A DNA stretch of 64,000 nucleotides from an uncultured Collinsella sp. (GCA_958407995.1 CATYJU010000004.1:17896-81895); one strand, 5' to 3'; shown: positions 41,582 through 50,234, counted from the stretch's first letter. A program made the numbers and translations. The notes: a model not told the origin generated them from the sequence alone.

Positions 41582-43045
41582 CTACACCGGAAGCATGCCA
41601 GAGATTGCCGTTACGATCAGGCCAAAGACGACCATGAAAATGAAGAACTTCCAAATGGTCTTCCACCATTGGCCAAACGAAATCCTAGCCACGGCAAGGC
41701 CAGCGACCGTCATGCCCGCCACGGGGCTGATGGTGTTGATGGTCTGGTTGGCAAACTGGAGCGCGGTGACGGCTGCCTCGGGATTGAGGCCCATGAGCTC
41801 GGTCAGGGGGCCCATAACGGGCATGGTGAGCGCCGCCAGGCCAGAACTCGAGGGAACCAGCAAAGAGAGCAGGCCAAGGACGATATACATAAACGTGGTG
41901 TAGACGGCGGCGGGTGCACCGGCGAGCGCGGTAGCGAGCGCCTGGAGGATGGTGTCGATGATCATGCCGCCCTCGGCGATGACCAGAATACCGCGAGCGA
42001 TACCGATAACGATGGCAGCGTACGCAAAGTCGGCGAGACCCTTAACGAACTCCTCTGCGATTGTCTGCTGGTCAAGACCGCCCAGGATACCGGCAAGCAA
42101 GCCCATGCCAAGGAACACGGCGGAAATCTCATTCATGTACCAGCCCTGGGTAACAAGACCCCAGACGATAATGCCCATACCGCAAGCAAAATCGATAAGC
42201 ACGAGCTTCTGACGGATAGTGAACTCTTCCTCGATGGAGGCATCGGTCACGGAAAACTCAATACGCTTGAGCTTATCGTCCTCGTACACAATGGACGACT
42301 CGGGGTTTTTCTTGACGCGCATGGCGTAGCGCATGGCCCATGCGATACCGACGGCAGTGAAGATAACCCAAGAAACGGCGCGCAGCCACAGTTGCGGATT
42401 ACCCTCGATGCCAATGATGCCTTGGGCGATCAAAACATTAAACGGGTCGATGGTCGAAGCACAATATCCCAGGTTAGGACCAAGGAAGCAGATGATGAAT
42501 GCCGTCATCGAGTCATAACCGATACCCATCATGATGGGAATGAAGATGGCATAGAACGGCAGGGCTTCCTCAGACATGCCAAACGTAGTGCCGCAAATGG
42601 ACAGCAATGTCATCGTGATGGGAATGATGAGGATGTCCTTGTTCTTGAGCTTTTTAATCACACGGCTCATGCCGGCATTCAAAGCGTTGGTCTTGGTGAT
42701 GATCGCGAACGATCCGCCAATCAATAAGACGAACGCAACGACGTCGGCAGCCTCCTGGATGCCCTTGGTGGGCGCTTGCAGAACCGCGAAGATATCCTGG
42801 CCCAGATTGATGGTCTCGCCGGTCTCGGAATCGGTGTAGTTCTTATCGACCTGTTCATAGGTTCCAGCAACGGCGACTTCACGCTCGCCCGCCGCTGTCG
42901 AAATCGTCTTGCGCTGATACTGACCAGAGGGAACGATCCAAGTCAGGACCGCAAAGACAACGATCAGCAAGAACATGATCGTATAGACATGCGGTAATTT
43001 GAACTTAAAACGTCTGTTTGTCTTCTTCGCCTTCGTATCTGACAT
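41582..43045 (-). CDS. YfcC-family transporter
   Basis: 487 residues with about 12 membrane helices. It belongs to the YfcC/DcuC-type (ArsB/NhaD-like) transporters: PHVYTIMFLLIVVFAVLTWIVPSGQY at the start in two pieces, a short periplasmic segment, FGMSEEALPFYAIFIP, IICFLGPNLGYCASTIDPFN, LLSLLVPSSSGLAALTMPVMG and FANQTINTISPVAGMT. GGAGG lies 6 nt before ATG 43045. As first gene of the catabolic operon it is the presumed importer of the substrate, an uncommon choice for Amadori compounds. Confidence 0.85.
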   Translation of the reverse strand: MSDTKAKKTNRRFKFKLPHVYTIMFLLIVVFAVLTWIVPSGQYQRKTISTAAGEREVAVAGTYEQVDKNYTDSETGETINLGQDIFAVLQAPTKGIQEAADVVAFVLLIGGSFAIITKTNALNAGMSRVIKKLKNKDILIIPITMTLLSICGTTFGMSEEALPFYAIFIPIMMGIGYDSMTAFIICFLGPNLGYCASTIDPFNVLIAQGIIGIEGNPQLWLRAVSWVIFTAVGIAWAMRYAMRVKKNPESSIVYEDDKLKRIEFSVTDASIEEEFTIRQKLVLIDFACGMGIIVWGLVTQGWYMNEISAVFLGMGLLAGILGGLDQQTIAEEFVKGLADFAYAAIVIGIARGILVIAEGGMIIDTILQALATALAGAPAAVYTTFMYIVLGLLSLLVPSSSGLAALTMPVMGPLTELMGLNPEAAVTALQFANQTINTISPVAGMTVAGLAVARISFGQWWKTIWKFFIFMVVFGLIVTAISGMLPV

Positions 43046-43087
43046 AGATACCTCCAAAGAACTCGAGACTGCATCGCATCTCGCTTC

Positions 43088-43153
43088 AACGTTTGCACAA
43101 TGCAAACGTTCTATGACGTTCCATAGATTACCAGCAGCTTTTTCCTTCATCAA
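43088..43153 (-). promoter_or_regulatory. Catabolic operon promoter and perfect palindromic operator
   Basis: On the minus strand: -35 TTGATG (43148-43153), 17-bp spacer, -10 TAATCT (43125-43130). Downstream lies a smaller CTATG/CATAG palindrome (43111-43126, overlapping -10). Next comes a perfect palindrome with arms AACGTTTGCA and TGCAAACGTT separated by CAA (43088-43110). It is 43 bp before the transporter start and is the best candidate for the GntR regulator encoded next door. Confidence 0.72.
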
Positions 43154-43213
43154 GATAATTTCAAACTGATTGCCGCAACGCGGTTGAACGGTTGCGTTTG
43201 CGCCGTGAACGGT

Positions 43214-43253
43214 ATGGAAACGCCCGGTGAGATGATCCACCGGGCGTTTCCAT
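43214..43253 (-). terminator. Terminator of the GntR regulator gene
   Basis: ATGGAAACGCCCGGTG and CACCGGGCGTTTCCAT arms, 8-nt loop, 11 bp after the regulator stop. It separates regulator and operon transcripts. Confidence 0.8.
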
Positions 43254-43263
43254 TCGCAATGTC

Positions 43264-44007
43264 CTAGATGTCAAAAACGTAGCGAGACCCAACGATCCGC
43301 TGACGACCGATGATAAACGGCCGCCGCTGCTCATCGAAAAAGAAGGCTTCCATATAAAACAAGGGCTCGCCAACGGGAACTGCCAACAGTCGAGCGACCT
43401 CGGGCGACGCGCACGCGATCTCGAGCGTGCACGGGTCGGTAAACGCGGGCGTGCGGCCCGTCCGGTTGCGCACGAACTCAAAAATGGATTGGTTAGATAG
43501 AGGTGCCGTTGATAGATAGGCGTTGTCCTCGTAAACATATATGTTGTTCTCGAGCATGACAGGGACGCCATCGGCAGTGCGCACGCGCTCAACGCAAATC
43601 AAGTCAGTTCCAACGGGAACACCAAAGAACTGTGCTTCGGTGGAATCCGCCGGCAGTATCTTTCTCGAAATGACACACGCCCCCGGTTCCATTCCGTTAA
43701 CGCGACATGCGTCCGAAAAACTCTGGACGTCATCCTTCTGGCGAATCTTGCGCTTAAGCTTGGGGGCATTGACAAACGTGCCTTTCCCCTGCCGCTTCGT
43801 TAGATAGCCCTGCTGGACGAGCTCCTCAATAGCGCGTCGCACGGTAACGCGGCCAACTTTATAGCTCTCAGCCAATTCGAATTCGTTGGGTATCCGCGCG
43901 CCCGCCTTGTAGGCGCCGGAGTTGATTTCGTTTTTGATGATATCAATAACCTGTTGGTACAGCGGTATCGCTGCTTTACCGTCAGTTGGCCCTTCAGTCG
44001 GTGGCAT
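43264..44007 (-). CDS. GntR/HutC-family transcriptional regulator
   Basis: 247 residues. The N-terminal winged helix has PLYQQVIDIIKNEINSGAYK, RIPNEFELAESYKVGRVTVRRAIEEL and the wing KRQGKGTFV. The C-terminal UTRA effector domain has VGTDLICVERVRTADGVPVMLEN and PLFYMEAFFFDE. FrlR, the regulator of fructoselysine genes, is of this class. It is encoded just upstream of the catabolic operon but terminated separately, and probably represses the operon through the palindrome at 43088-43110 until a phosphorylated sugar-amine binds. Confidence 0.88.
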   Translation of the reverse strand: MPPTEGPTDGKAAIPLYQQVIDIIKNEINSGAYKAGARIPNEFELAESYKVGRVTVRRAIEELVQQGYLTKRQGKGTFVNAPKLKRKIRQKDDVQSFSDACRVNGMEPGACVISRKILPADSTEAQFFGVPVGTDLICVERVRTADGVPVMLENNIYVYEDNAYLSTAPLSNQSIFEFVRNRTGRTPAFTDPCTLEIACASPEVARLLAVPVGEPLFYMEAFFFDEQRRPFIIGRQRIVGSRYVFDI

Positions 44008-44038
44008 ATACCCTCTCCCAGCACAATTAATTCTAAAA

Positions 44039-44073
44039 CGGGCTTAAGGGCATTCAACAAGCCCTTAAGCCCG
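44039..44073 (-). terminator. Terminator of the HAD phosphatase gene
   Basis: CGGGCTTAAGGGC and GCCCTTAAGCCCG arms around 9 nt, followed by a T-rich stretch on the minus strand. Confidence 0.8.
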
Positions 44074-44157
44074 CATTAGCTTAAAGTATGCTAGGTGTCG
44101 CACCAAAATGTTGGCTATTTACTCATCAGACCCGAAAAACGCGCAACTACCGCGCTC

Positions 44158-44817
44158 CTAAGAAAGCGTGAGCAGCTCCGGCAGCTGGTCGATAATCTTG
44201 TCCGCGGCATCCTGGCTAAAGCCAAAGCGCTCCTCGCGCTTGGCAATGACTGTCAGGCCGGCTCGCTTGCCGGCAGTGATGCCAGGCACCGAATCCTCGA
44301 CGCAGCAGCAGCGATTCGCGGGCAGCCCCAGCAGGTCCAGCGCATGCAGGTAGATGTCGGGCTCGGGCTTGCTCTCCTTAAACTGCTCGCCGCTCACCAC
44401 ATACTCAAAGGCATCCGACAGCCCGCATGCGTTGAGCACTTCCTCGATGCTAACCATGGGAGACGAGCTGGCAAGCGCCACGCGAACGCCACGGCGCGGC
44501 AGCTCTCGAATCGTATCCACGGCGCCTGGGTTAATCAAAGCCTGATAGTCGCGCGGACGCTTATGAGCCCATTCGTCCCAACGGGCCAACGCTTCATCGC
44601 CAGTGAAATGCCCCTTACCGGCGCGCTCAAACCAATCGACCAGCATATGCAGGAAGAACTGATGCGAGGTACCGACCTGCCCATTCAACTCCTCTTGAGT
44701 CAGATTAAGCCCAAGCTCCTTGGCAAACGCGGCAGTCTCGCCCAGGTAGTAATACTCGGTATCGACGATGACGCCATCCATGTCAAAGATAACGGCGTCG
44801 AACGGAAATGCGGACAC
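44158..44817 (-). CDS. HAD-superfamily phosphatase/phosphomutase (beta-PGM-like)
   Basis: 219 residues. Motif I FDMDGVIVDTE, motif II VALASSSPM, motif III Lys in ESKPEPDIYL and motif IV CVEDSVPGI with a helical cap after motif I define subfamily IA. It is like beta-phosphoglucomutase or sugar-phosphate phosphatases. GTG 44817 is chosen because AGGGAGG lies just upstream; a longer frame has no ribosome site. It forms a pair with the next HAD gene. Confidence 0.83.
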   Translation of the reverse strand: MSAFPFDAVIFDMDGVIVDTEYYYLGETAAFAKELGLNLTQEELNGQVGTSHQFFLHMLVDWFERAGKGHFTGDEALARWDEWAHKRPRDYQALINPGAVDTIRELPRRGVRVALASSSPMVSIEEVLNACGLSDAFEYVVSGEQFKESKPEPDIYLHALDLLGLPANRCCCVEDSVPGITAGKRAGLTVIAKREERFGFSQDAADKIIDQLPELLTLS

Positions 44818-44881
44818 GGCACCCTCCCTAACAAAAGGACGCCCGCGAGCAGGCGCCCAAACCATGCATTAATCGGCGATT

Positions 44882-45724
44882 CTAACCCAGCAGCTTATCC
44901 AGCGCCACCGCAATACCATCTTCGTTGTTATTGGCGGTCACCATCTGAGCCACAGCCTTAACCTCATCGACGGCGTTACCCATGGCAACACCGGTGCCGG
45001 CCCACTCAATCATGGACTTGTCGTTCTGGCCGTCGCCAAACGATACAACCTCACTGGCATCGATGCCGAGCTTGGGCAGGGCTCCCTCGAGCGCACGAGC
45101 CTTGTCGATACCGGGCGCCGTGTACTCAAAGTACCAGTCAGCCGTAAACATGCCCGAAAGCGTCTGCTTAAAGGGCGCATACATCTCCTCGTAATGCGCC
45201 TGCAGGTAGGCCGGGTCGCCTGCCGTCAGCAGCTTGTCTACGGGATAAGTGTCCACGACCTCATGCAAGCTCTCGACCTCGCGGATCTTAAGGTCGCAGG
45301 CATCGCGCTCGTATTTGACGATGTTTTTCTGCGAGCCATCCGGCAGCGTAATCATGCAGTGGTACGAGTCCTCGACATGCAAGTCGCGACCGAGCGAGAT
45401 CATGGGGATCACATCATAGTTTTGCAGATGATCAATCAGACGGTGCAGCTCGTCAGCCGGCATGGCCTGGTCAAAAAGAACCTCATCGGTCTGAGCGTCG
45501 ACCACATGCGCGCCATTGAAAGCGACTAGCAGACCGTCATGGTTTTGAAGGTCGAGCTCCTGCGCCAGAGCATGTAGTCCCCATGCGGGACGGCCCGAAG
45601 CCAAAATGAGCTTAATGCCCGACTCCTGTGCCGCGAGCAGCTTTTCGCGCGTGCGCGGGCTGATGACCTTTTGGTCGTTGGTGAGCGTACCGTCGATATC
45701 CATCGCGATGGCTTTGATTGCCAT
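44882..45724 (-). CDS. Cof-type HAD-IIB phosphatase
   Basis: 280 residues. IAMDIDGTLTNDQKVISPRT at the start, LASGRPAWGL, the large C2 cap, and VSFGDGQNDKSMIEWAGTGVAMGNAVDEVK near the end identify a Cof/YidA phosphatase. These act on sugar phosphates and related metabolites. GGGAGG precedes ATG 45724. Its position near the sugar island may reflect a role in sugar-phosphate relief, but such genes are ubiquitous. Confidence 0.88.
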   Translation of the reverse strand: MAIKAIAMDIDGTLTNDQKVISPRTREKLLAAQESGIKLILASGRPAWGLHALAQELDLQNHDGLLVAFNGAHVVDAQTDEVLFDQAMPADELHRLIDHLQNYDVIPMISLGRDLHVEDSYHCMITLPDGSQKNIVKYERDACDLKIREVESLHEVVDTYPVDKLLTAGDPAYLQAHYEEMYAPFKQTLSGMFTADWYFEYTAPGIDKARALEGALPKLGIDASEVVSFGDGQNDKSMIEWAGTGVAMGNAVDEVKAVAQMVTANNNEDGIAVALDKLLG

Positions 45725-45873
45725 ATATGCCTCCCTGTCATTGAACAACCTTGTCTGAGCCATCATACAGAACACCCATCGCGACTCCGTTTACAACGGG
45801 CAAAAAGTCATATTGTCTCGAACATGAACGGTGCGTAGTCATGAAGCTTTATCGCTCAGGTCAAATACGTCTG

Positions 45874-46548
45874 CTAGCGACGCTCATCCGTCGGTGCGCC
45901 GTCGACGATCGCGATGCCCGCCGAGGCACCCAACGCGCTGGCGCCGGCCTCGATGAACGCGCAAGCCTCTTCGTAATTATGGATACCGCCCGCCGCCTTG
46001 ATTGCCACGGCATCGCCGAGCACCTCGTGCATCAGCCGCACGTCCTCGAGCTTAGCACCGCCAAAGCTTCTGCCAGTCGATGTCTTAAGGAATCCCGGCT
46101 TAGCCTCCAGCGCGATCTCGCATACACGGCGCTTGGCGGCGTCGTCGCCGTCCAGCTTGCACATCTCGACGATTACCTTGTCAGTGATGCCATGCGCGCG
46201 ACAAAAATCAGCAATGGTAGTCATCTCGCGCTCGATGGCATCAAAATCGCGGTTCTCGATCGACCCCTGATTCAAAACGTAGTCAATCTCGGTAAAGCCA
46301 CACGCAGCGTATTCCTCAAACCTCGCAAGCTTCTCCTCAAGCGTCATAGTGCCCTGGGGAAAGTCGATGGCGCCGGCAAGGATGATGTCAGAGCCCTCGA
46401 GCATGGCGCGGCCCGTCTCGTACTCCTGAAGGTTCGCAAATACGCAGCGAAAGTTGTACTTTAACGCCTTCTCGACATACTGCTCAAACGTGTCCTCGGG
46501 GGCATCGATATAGTCGATGTATTTATTGATGGGTTTGGCAAGCGTCAT
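45874..46548 (-). CDS. deoC: Deoxyribose-phosphate aldolase
   Basis: 224 residues. VFANLQEYETG, LAGAIDFPQGTM, EIDYVLNQGSIEN, VIVEMCKL, the Schiff-base Lys in FLKTSTGRSFGGA and KAAGGIHNYEEA near the C-terminus match DeoC of the short bacterial type. It cleaves 2-deoxyribose 5-phosphate to acetaldehyde and glyceraldehyde 3-phosphate. AAGGAGG precedes the ATG. It stands alone rather than in a deo operon. A palindrome GTAAA/TTTAC upstream may bind a LacI- or DeoR-type regulator. Confidence 0.92.
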   Translation of the reverse strand: MTLAKPINKYIDYIDAPEDTFEQYVEKALKYNFRCVFANLQEYETGRAMLEGSDIILAGAIDFPQGTMTLEEKLARFEEYAACGFTEIDYVLNQGSIENRDFDAIEREMTTIADFCRAHGITDKVIVEMCKLDGDDAAKRRVCEIALEAKPGFLKTSTGRSFGGAKLEDVRLMHEVLGDAVAIKAAGGIHNYEEACAFIEAGASALGASAGIAIVDGAPTDERR

Positions 46549-46582
46549 GCTGGGCCTCCTTGTTCAGGACTGACAACCGATT

Positions 46583-46685
46583 CGTGGTTTCACGCGAAAA
46601 ACCACGTTCAATGTACGCCCGACATGCAAGGACAGCGTCCGCATTCCGACAAGTGGTATGAAATTAGCTGTAAACGTATATTTAC
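46583..46685 (-). promoter_or_regulatory. deoC upstream region: hairpin and candidate operator
   Basis: GTAAACGTATATTTAC (46670-46685) is a 16-bp site with GTAAA/TTTAC arms, about 120 bp before deoC. Nearer the gene, GTGGTTT/AAACCAC (about 46583-46604) can form a hairpin in the leader. Confidence 0.45.
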
Positions 46686-46710
46686 TGACAGCGAATGGCA
46701 CCGCACGCGG

Positions 46711-46758
46711 ATGCCGAAAGGGGCCCGCATCCCAACGGATACGAGCCCCTTTCGGCAT
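46711..46758 (-). terminator. Terminator-like hairpin, left copy of the pgi terminator
   Basis: ATGCCGAAAGGGGC (46711-46724) and GCCCCTTTCGGCAT (46745-46758). Its centre (GGGGCCCGCATCC, then GGATACG) matches the pgi terminator at 50235-50266, so it belongs to the duplicated pgi end. Confidence 0.75.
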
Positions 46759-46778
46759 AAGCCAACTCAGCCGTAAAA

Positions 46779-46812
46779 ACTACTTGCGGTGAGCGCGGTA
46801 GAACTCGATCGC
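46779..46812 (-). pseudogene. Remnant of a second pgi 3' end
   Basis: On the minus strand the last codons read IEFYRAHRK and a TAG stop, as in pgi at 50299. The nucleotides differ at three positions, all synonymous (TAC/TAT, GCT/GCG, CAC/CAT). Similarity stops upstream of the Ile codon. The fragment marks the left border of the inserted segment 46.8-50.2 kb. Confidence 0.75.
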
Positions 46813-47287
46813 ACTATCTTATCCGAGCCGGGGCACGTTCGCACAGCGCGCGTATGACGGTTGCAAAACCACCCCATTTGAAAACAAGGCCATTTGAAAC
46901 AAAGGCAAAAAAGTACTTGCAAAGACGCGTTCCGACATATAAGTTGATAAAAGACCGCCGTTGCGGTTTTAAGTAGATCGAGCATATGAAGTTTGAATTT
47001 TAGCGTGTAAGAGAAGGAAGATCGGCAAAGTACAGCCCCAAACGCAATGACAACTTAATGAGGTAACTGCCACATGTGAGGCACCCAGGGCATTGCTGTC
47101 TCGATTTTGAGCACGATGCCTTCCGCCTTGCATGGGCCGTTCCATCCAGCCCCTGCAGCAACTGCCTCACGGGCTCATTGAAAACCGCATAGCACCCCAA
47201 CGTCAGCACATCACCCACGGCAAGCACATCACTCACGACAACCAACACATCAACAAACAGCACGAACATCAACCGATTGGAGAAGCT
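46813..47287. other. AT-richer spacer at the left of the inserted segment
   Basis: About 470 bp with no convincing gene. Base composition is AT-richer than the surroundings between 46860 and 47010. TTGCAA at about 46918 and TATAAG at about 46939 could be a promoter for the three downstream genes, with sub-optimal spacing. No integrase or tRNA is present. Confidence 0.4.
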
Positions 47288-48178
47288 ATGACAAACCACC
47301 ACGCTGAAGACGGCGATAAGAAAAGCAATCTGGATGCCCGCATTGAGCGAGCATATGCAAACGAATATGACGCCGCCTTTGCCGCCGCGACCATCAAGAA
47401 CTACGCGTCGCTACCACTCGCGACGATCTTGGCCGACCACCCTCAACTGCTAAAGCGCTGCACAAAGATCATGGGCGACCCCGACATTCGCAAGCTGACA
47501 GACCCCTATGCCCCAAAACGCGACAACGATTCGTACGTTCTTACCGTAGGCTGCCTAGCCCATATGCTTACGGCGCTCGACACGAAACTCAAGCTCGAAT
47601 GGGAACCCGACGAGCGTCATGAACTCGAAAGCAAGCGGAACACCCTGCGCACCGCACTGTTCCTTCCGTTGGACGGCCTCAAGCGCTGCAACGTCGAGCT
47701 CAATACACAGGCGCGGCAAAAGCCCGGGACCACGGGGCAGAAAACTCCAAGACCCCATGCGGCCATCGTCGACCGCAACCGATATAACCGCATGACCGCG
47801 CACTTTTCTGCCGAGGGAGCAGCCATAAGGACGCTGATCGATCTGCTGTGCCTCCTGAGCATCAACGAGCTATTTGAGGGCTATCTCGCCCTTGTTCCCG
47901 CGACGGCACCCAAGTCGGTAGCAAAGATCATCGAGACCTGCAGAAGCCAGTTTGAGCGCCATCGCAATGGCAGCGAGATGAACGCCAGCATCGCGCAGTA
48001 CTACGCGGCTCATTACAAAAATGACGGATGTGCCCCTGTCGAGCATCAGCTGCGGCTCGCCTACACCACGCCCGCCGCAACGCTCCATCGCTTTGGAGCC
48101 CTTGGCGCTTGCGAGCCGCACGAACAGGCAGCCTGCCCCACAACCGAGCTCGATCTCAGGCTCGGACGAACCCTGTAG
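47288..48178 (+). CDS. Unknown protein, first gene of the ClpP-like/TraG-like unit
   Basis: 296 residues, mostly predicted helical and hydrophilic, with no signal peptide or membrane helix. Segments: LDARIERAYANEYDAAFAAA, ILADHPQLLKRCTKIMGDP, LTVGCLAHMLTALDTKLKLE, TLIDLLCLLSINELFEGYLA. I recognise no family. GGAGAAG precedes ATG 47288. It is 64 bp before the ClpP-like gene and shares its strand, so it is probably co-transcribed; it could be an adaptor, substrate or plasmid-type replication/maintenance remnant. Confidence 0.6.
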   Translation: MTNHHAEDGDKKSNLDARIERAYANEYDAAFAAATIKNYASLPLATILADHPQLLKRCTKIMGDPDIRKLTDPYAPKRDNDSYVLTVGCLAHMLTALDTKLKLEWEPDERHELESKRNTLRTALFLPLDGLKRCNVELNTQARQKPGTTGQKTPRPHAAIVDRNRYNRMTAHFSAEGAAIRTLIDLLCLLSINELFEGYLALVPATAPKSVAKIIETCRSQFERHRNGSEMNASIAQYYAAHYKNDGCAPVEHQLRLAYTTPAATLHRFGALGACEPHEQAACPTTELDLRLGRTL

Positions 48179-48242
48179 CCCGCCAGCCCCCCCCGCGGGC
48201 AACAATCCTATTCCACAACACAACCAACAGAAAGGAGTCCCC

Positions 48243-48860
48243 ATGGACACCAATCATTCCCCCATCATCAGCCCCCTCACCATGCGTGAATCCGCCCGAG
48301 GTATCACGCTCACCAGCATTTACGATGAGATGCTCGCCCGTCGCGAGCTCTCCGTCATGGGAAACATCGAAACCCCGATGGCCCACGACCTATGCCAGCA
48401 GATCCGCCTGCTCGATGCCACCGACCCCAGCCGTCCCATCACCATATTTGTCGCCAGCGCCGGCGGAAGCGTGCGATCGGGTCTTGCGATCTATGACGCC
48501 ATGCGCCTCGCATCGTGCCCCATCCGCACCGTTTGTCTGGAATTCGCCGCGTCCATGGGTGCCGTAATCTTTATGGGCGGCGACGATCGCCGTATGGCGC
48601 CCCATGCAGAGCTCATGATTCACGACCCGCTGATCCCCCAGGGGGCAGGCGGCTCGGCACTTGCGCTACAGGAAACCAGCCGGCGTCTCATGCAGACCCG
48701 CAAGACCCTCACGCAAATCCTCTCGGACCGCAGCGGCCTCACGCCCAAGCGCATCCAGTCCCTCACCGCAAAAGACACCTACCTTTCGGCCGAGCGCGCC
48801 GTCGAGCTCGGCTTTGCCCACGAAATCCTCTCGACCACCAAGGAGGTCGCCCATGTCTAA
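48243..48860 (+). CDS. ClpP-like serine protease
   Basis: 205 residues with the ClpP fold. The oxyanion strand FVASAGGSVRSGLAIYDAM, nucleophile Ser104 in EFAASMGA, His127 in MIHDPL and Asp178 in TAKDTYLSAERAVELGF reproduce the Ser-His-Asp triad at ClpP-like spacing. It is clearly divergent from housekeeping ClpP, and its neighbour is not clpX or clpC. AAAGGAG precedes ATG 48243. The next gene, a VirD4/TraG-type ATPase, starts inside its last codons (8-bp overlap), which suggests the two products act together. Confidence 0.85.
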   Translation: MDTNHSPIISPLTMRESARGITLTSIYDEMLARRELSVMGNIETPMAHDLCQQIRLLDATDPSRPITIFVASAGGSVRSGLAIYDAMRLASCPIRTVCLEFAASMGAVIFMGGDDRRMAPHAELMIHDPLIPQGAGGSALALQETSRRLMQTRKTLTQILSDRSGLTPKRIQSLTAKDTYLSAERAVELGFAHEILSTTKEVAHV

Positions 48861-50157
48861 CCTCGCCAGCCGCCTCGCCGCATCTGAGTCCGCATCGTCC
48901 ACCATCCTCGCCAAGGATCGAACGCTTTCCTGCGACACCCGCCAAACGGGACTCAACAACAATGCACTTGTGATCGGCCCCTCGGGAGCCGGCAAGACCC
49001 GAAACGTCCTCAAGCCCAACCTGCTGCAAATGAACGCAAGCTACATCGTGCTCGACACCAAAGGCACGCTCTGTCGCGAAGTGGGACCCGTGCTGGCAGC
49101 CCACGGTTACCGCGTGCAATGTCTCAACTTCGCCGACCTCAACACCGTCCCGGCCCTTGCGCCCGGCATCGAGCGCTGCGGCTACAACCCCCTGAGGCAC
49201 ATTCGCCGCAAGGCGGACGGCAGGCCCAACCAGCAGGACATCCTCTCGGTGGCAAAGGCCATCTGCCCCATCGAGGACAACAACCAGCCTTTTTGGGATC
49301 ATGCGGCGGCAAACCTGCTGTCGTGTCTTATCGCCTACGTCACCGAACAGCTACCCGCCGACGAGCAGACGATCAGCTCGGTCATCAAGCTGATCGAGCA
49401 CCTGCAGGACGGTGCCACGGGTCGATTGTTTGACGACCTGATCACGACCGACCCCCAAAGCTATGCCCTCTCGCTATGGCGGCGCTACGCCATTACGCAA
49501 AATGCCGAGCGCATGCACGCGAGCATCGTCGGCATCCTTGCCGAAAAGGTCATGTGTCTGGGATTCGACGGTGCGGCACAGCTCTATCGTGAGTGCCATC
49601 AGGTGGACTTCGCTTCCATGGGACACACCCCCTGCGCCCTGTTTGTAACTGTGAGCGATATTGACCGCAATCTCGATCACCTGACCGGCCTCTTTATTTC
49701 GCAGGCGTTTATGGGCCTCATTCGTGAGGCCGATAGGCAGCCCGACGGCAGCCTGCCCGTGCCCGTGCGCTTTATGCTCGATGACTTCGCAAATCTGCAG
49801 ATCCCCCAGATCGACAACGTGCTCTCGATTATCCGAAGCCGCAACATCTGGGCAACGCTGCTGCTGCAGTCGACCAACCAGCTCGATGCGCTCTATGGCG
49901 AGGCACGCGCACGCTCCATCATGGGCAACTGCGACACGCATCTGGTGCTGGCGTTCCAGGATCCCGAGAGTGCCCGGGTGTTTTCCGACCGCGCCGACGC
50001 GCTGCCCAGCACGCTCATGGCGACGCCGATCGATCGCTCGTGGCTCTTTGTGCGCGGTCGCACTCCCGAACAGGTCGAGCGCTTTAGGCTCGAAGACCAT
50101 CCGCTCTACGGGGAGCTGCCCGAGGCGCAGCGAGACCATGCGGAGGCCGAGATCTAG
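48853..50157 (+). CDS. VirD4/TraG-type ATPase without membrane domain
   Basis: 434 residues. The N-terminus goes straight into LAKDRTLSCDTRQTGLNNNALV and Walker A GPSGAGKT (residues 42-49); IVLDTKGTLCREVG, Walker B RFMLDDFANL near 300, IRSRNIWATLLLQSTNQL and GNCDTHLVLAFQD follow as in VirD4/TraG coupling proteins of Gram-positive conjugative elements. The two N-terminal membrane helices typical of coupling proteins are absent, so it should be soluble. Translation is coupled to the ClpP-like gene by overlap. It is either a relic of a conjugative element or the motor of a different machine. Confidence 0.82.
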   Translation: MSNLASRLAASESASSTILAKDRTLSCDTRQTGLNNNALVIGPSGAGKTRNVLKPNLLQMNASYIVLDTKGTLCREVGPVLAAHGYRVQCLNFADLNTVPALAPGIERCGYNPLRHIRRKADGRPNQQDILSVAKAICPIEDNNQPFWDHAAANLLSCLIAYVTEQLPADEQTISSVIKLIEHLQDGATGRLFDDLITTDPQSYALSLWRRYAITQNAERMHASIVGILAEKVMCLGFDGAAQLYRECHQVDFASMGHTPCALFVTVSDIDRNLDHLTGLFISQAFMGLIREADRQPDGSLPVPVRFMLDDFANLQIPQIDNVLSIIRSRNIWATLLLQSTNQLDALYGEARARSIMGNCDTHLVLAFQDPESARVFSDRADALPSTLMATPIDRSWLFVRGRTPEQVERFRLEDHPLYGELPEAQRDHAEAEI

Positions 50158-50234
50158 GCGCAGGGTTCTCGCGGCGCGCGGCGCCCCAGCGATGTTCCAC
50201 AAAGGCCGTGCGCCCCGGGACTACGGCAAAGCAA

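Noticed and set aside
40358..42727. A plus-strand open frame of nearly 790 codons opposite the amidohydrolase and transporter
   Set aside because: No recognisable domain, extreme Arg/His/Asp content, and it spans the junction of two well-supported minus-strand genes.
46670..46685. Catabolite-responsive (cre) site at deoC
   Set aside because: Only one half resembles the cre consensus, and a CcpA system is not expected in this group; kept only as a generic palindrome.
46840..47287. Possible integrase or relaxase gene in the inserted segment
   Set aside because: No frame longer than about 100 codons and none with catalytic motifs of either recombinase class.
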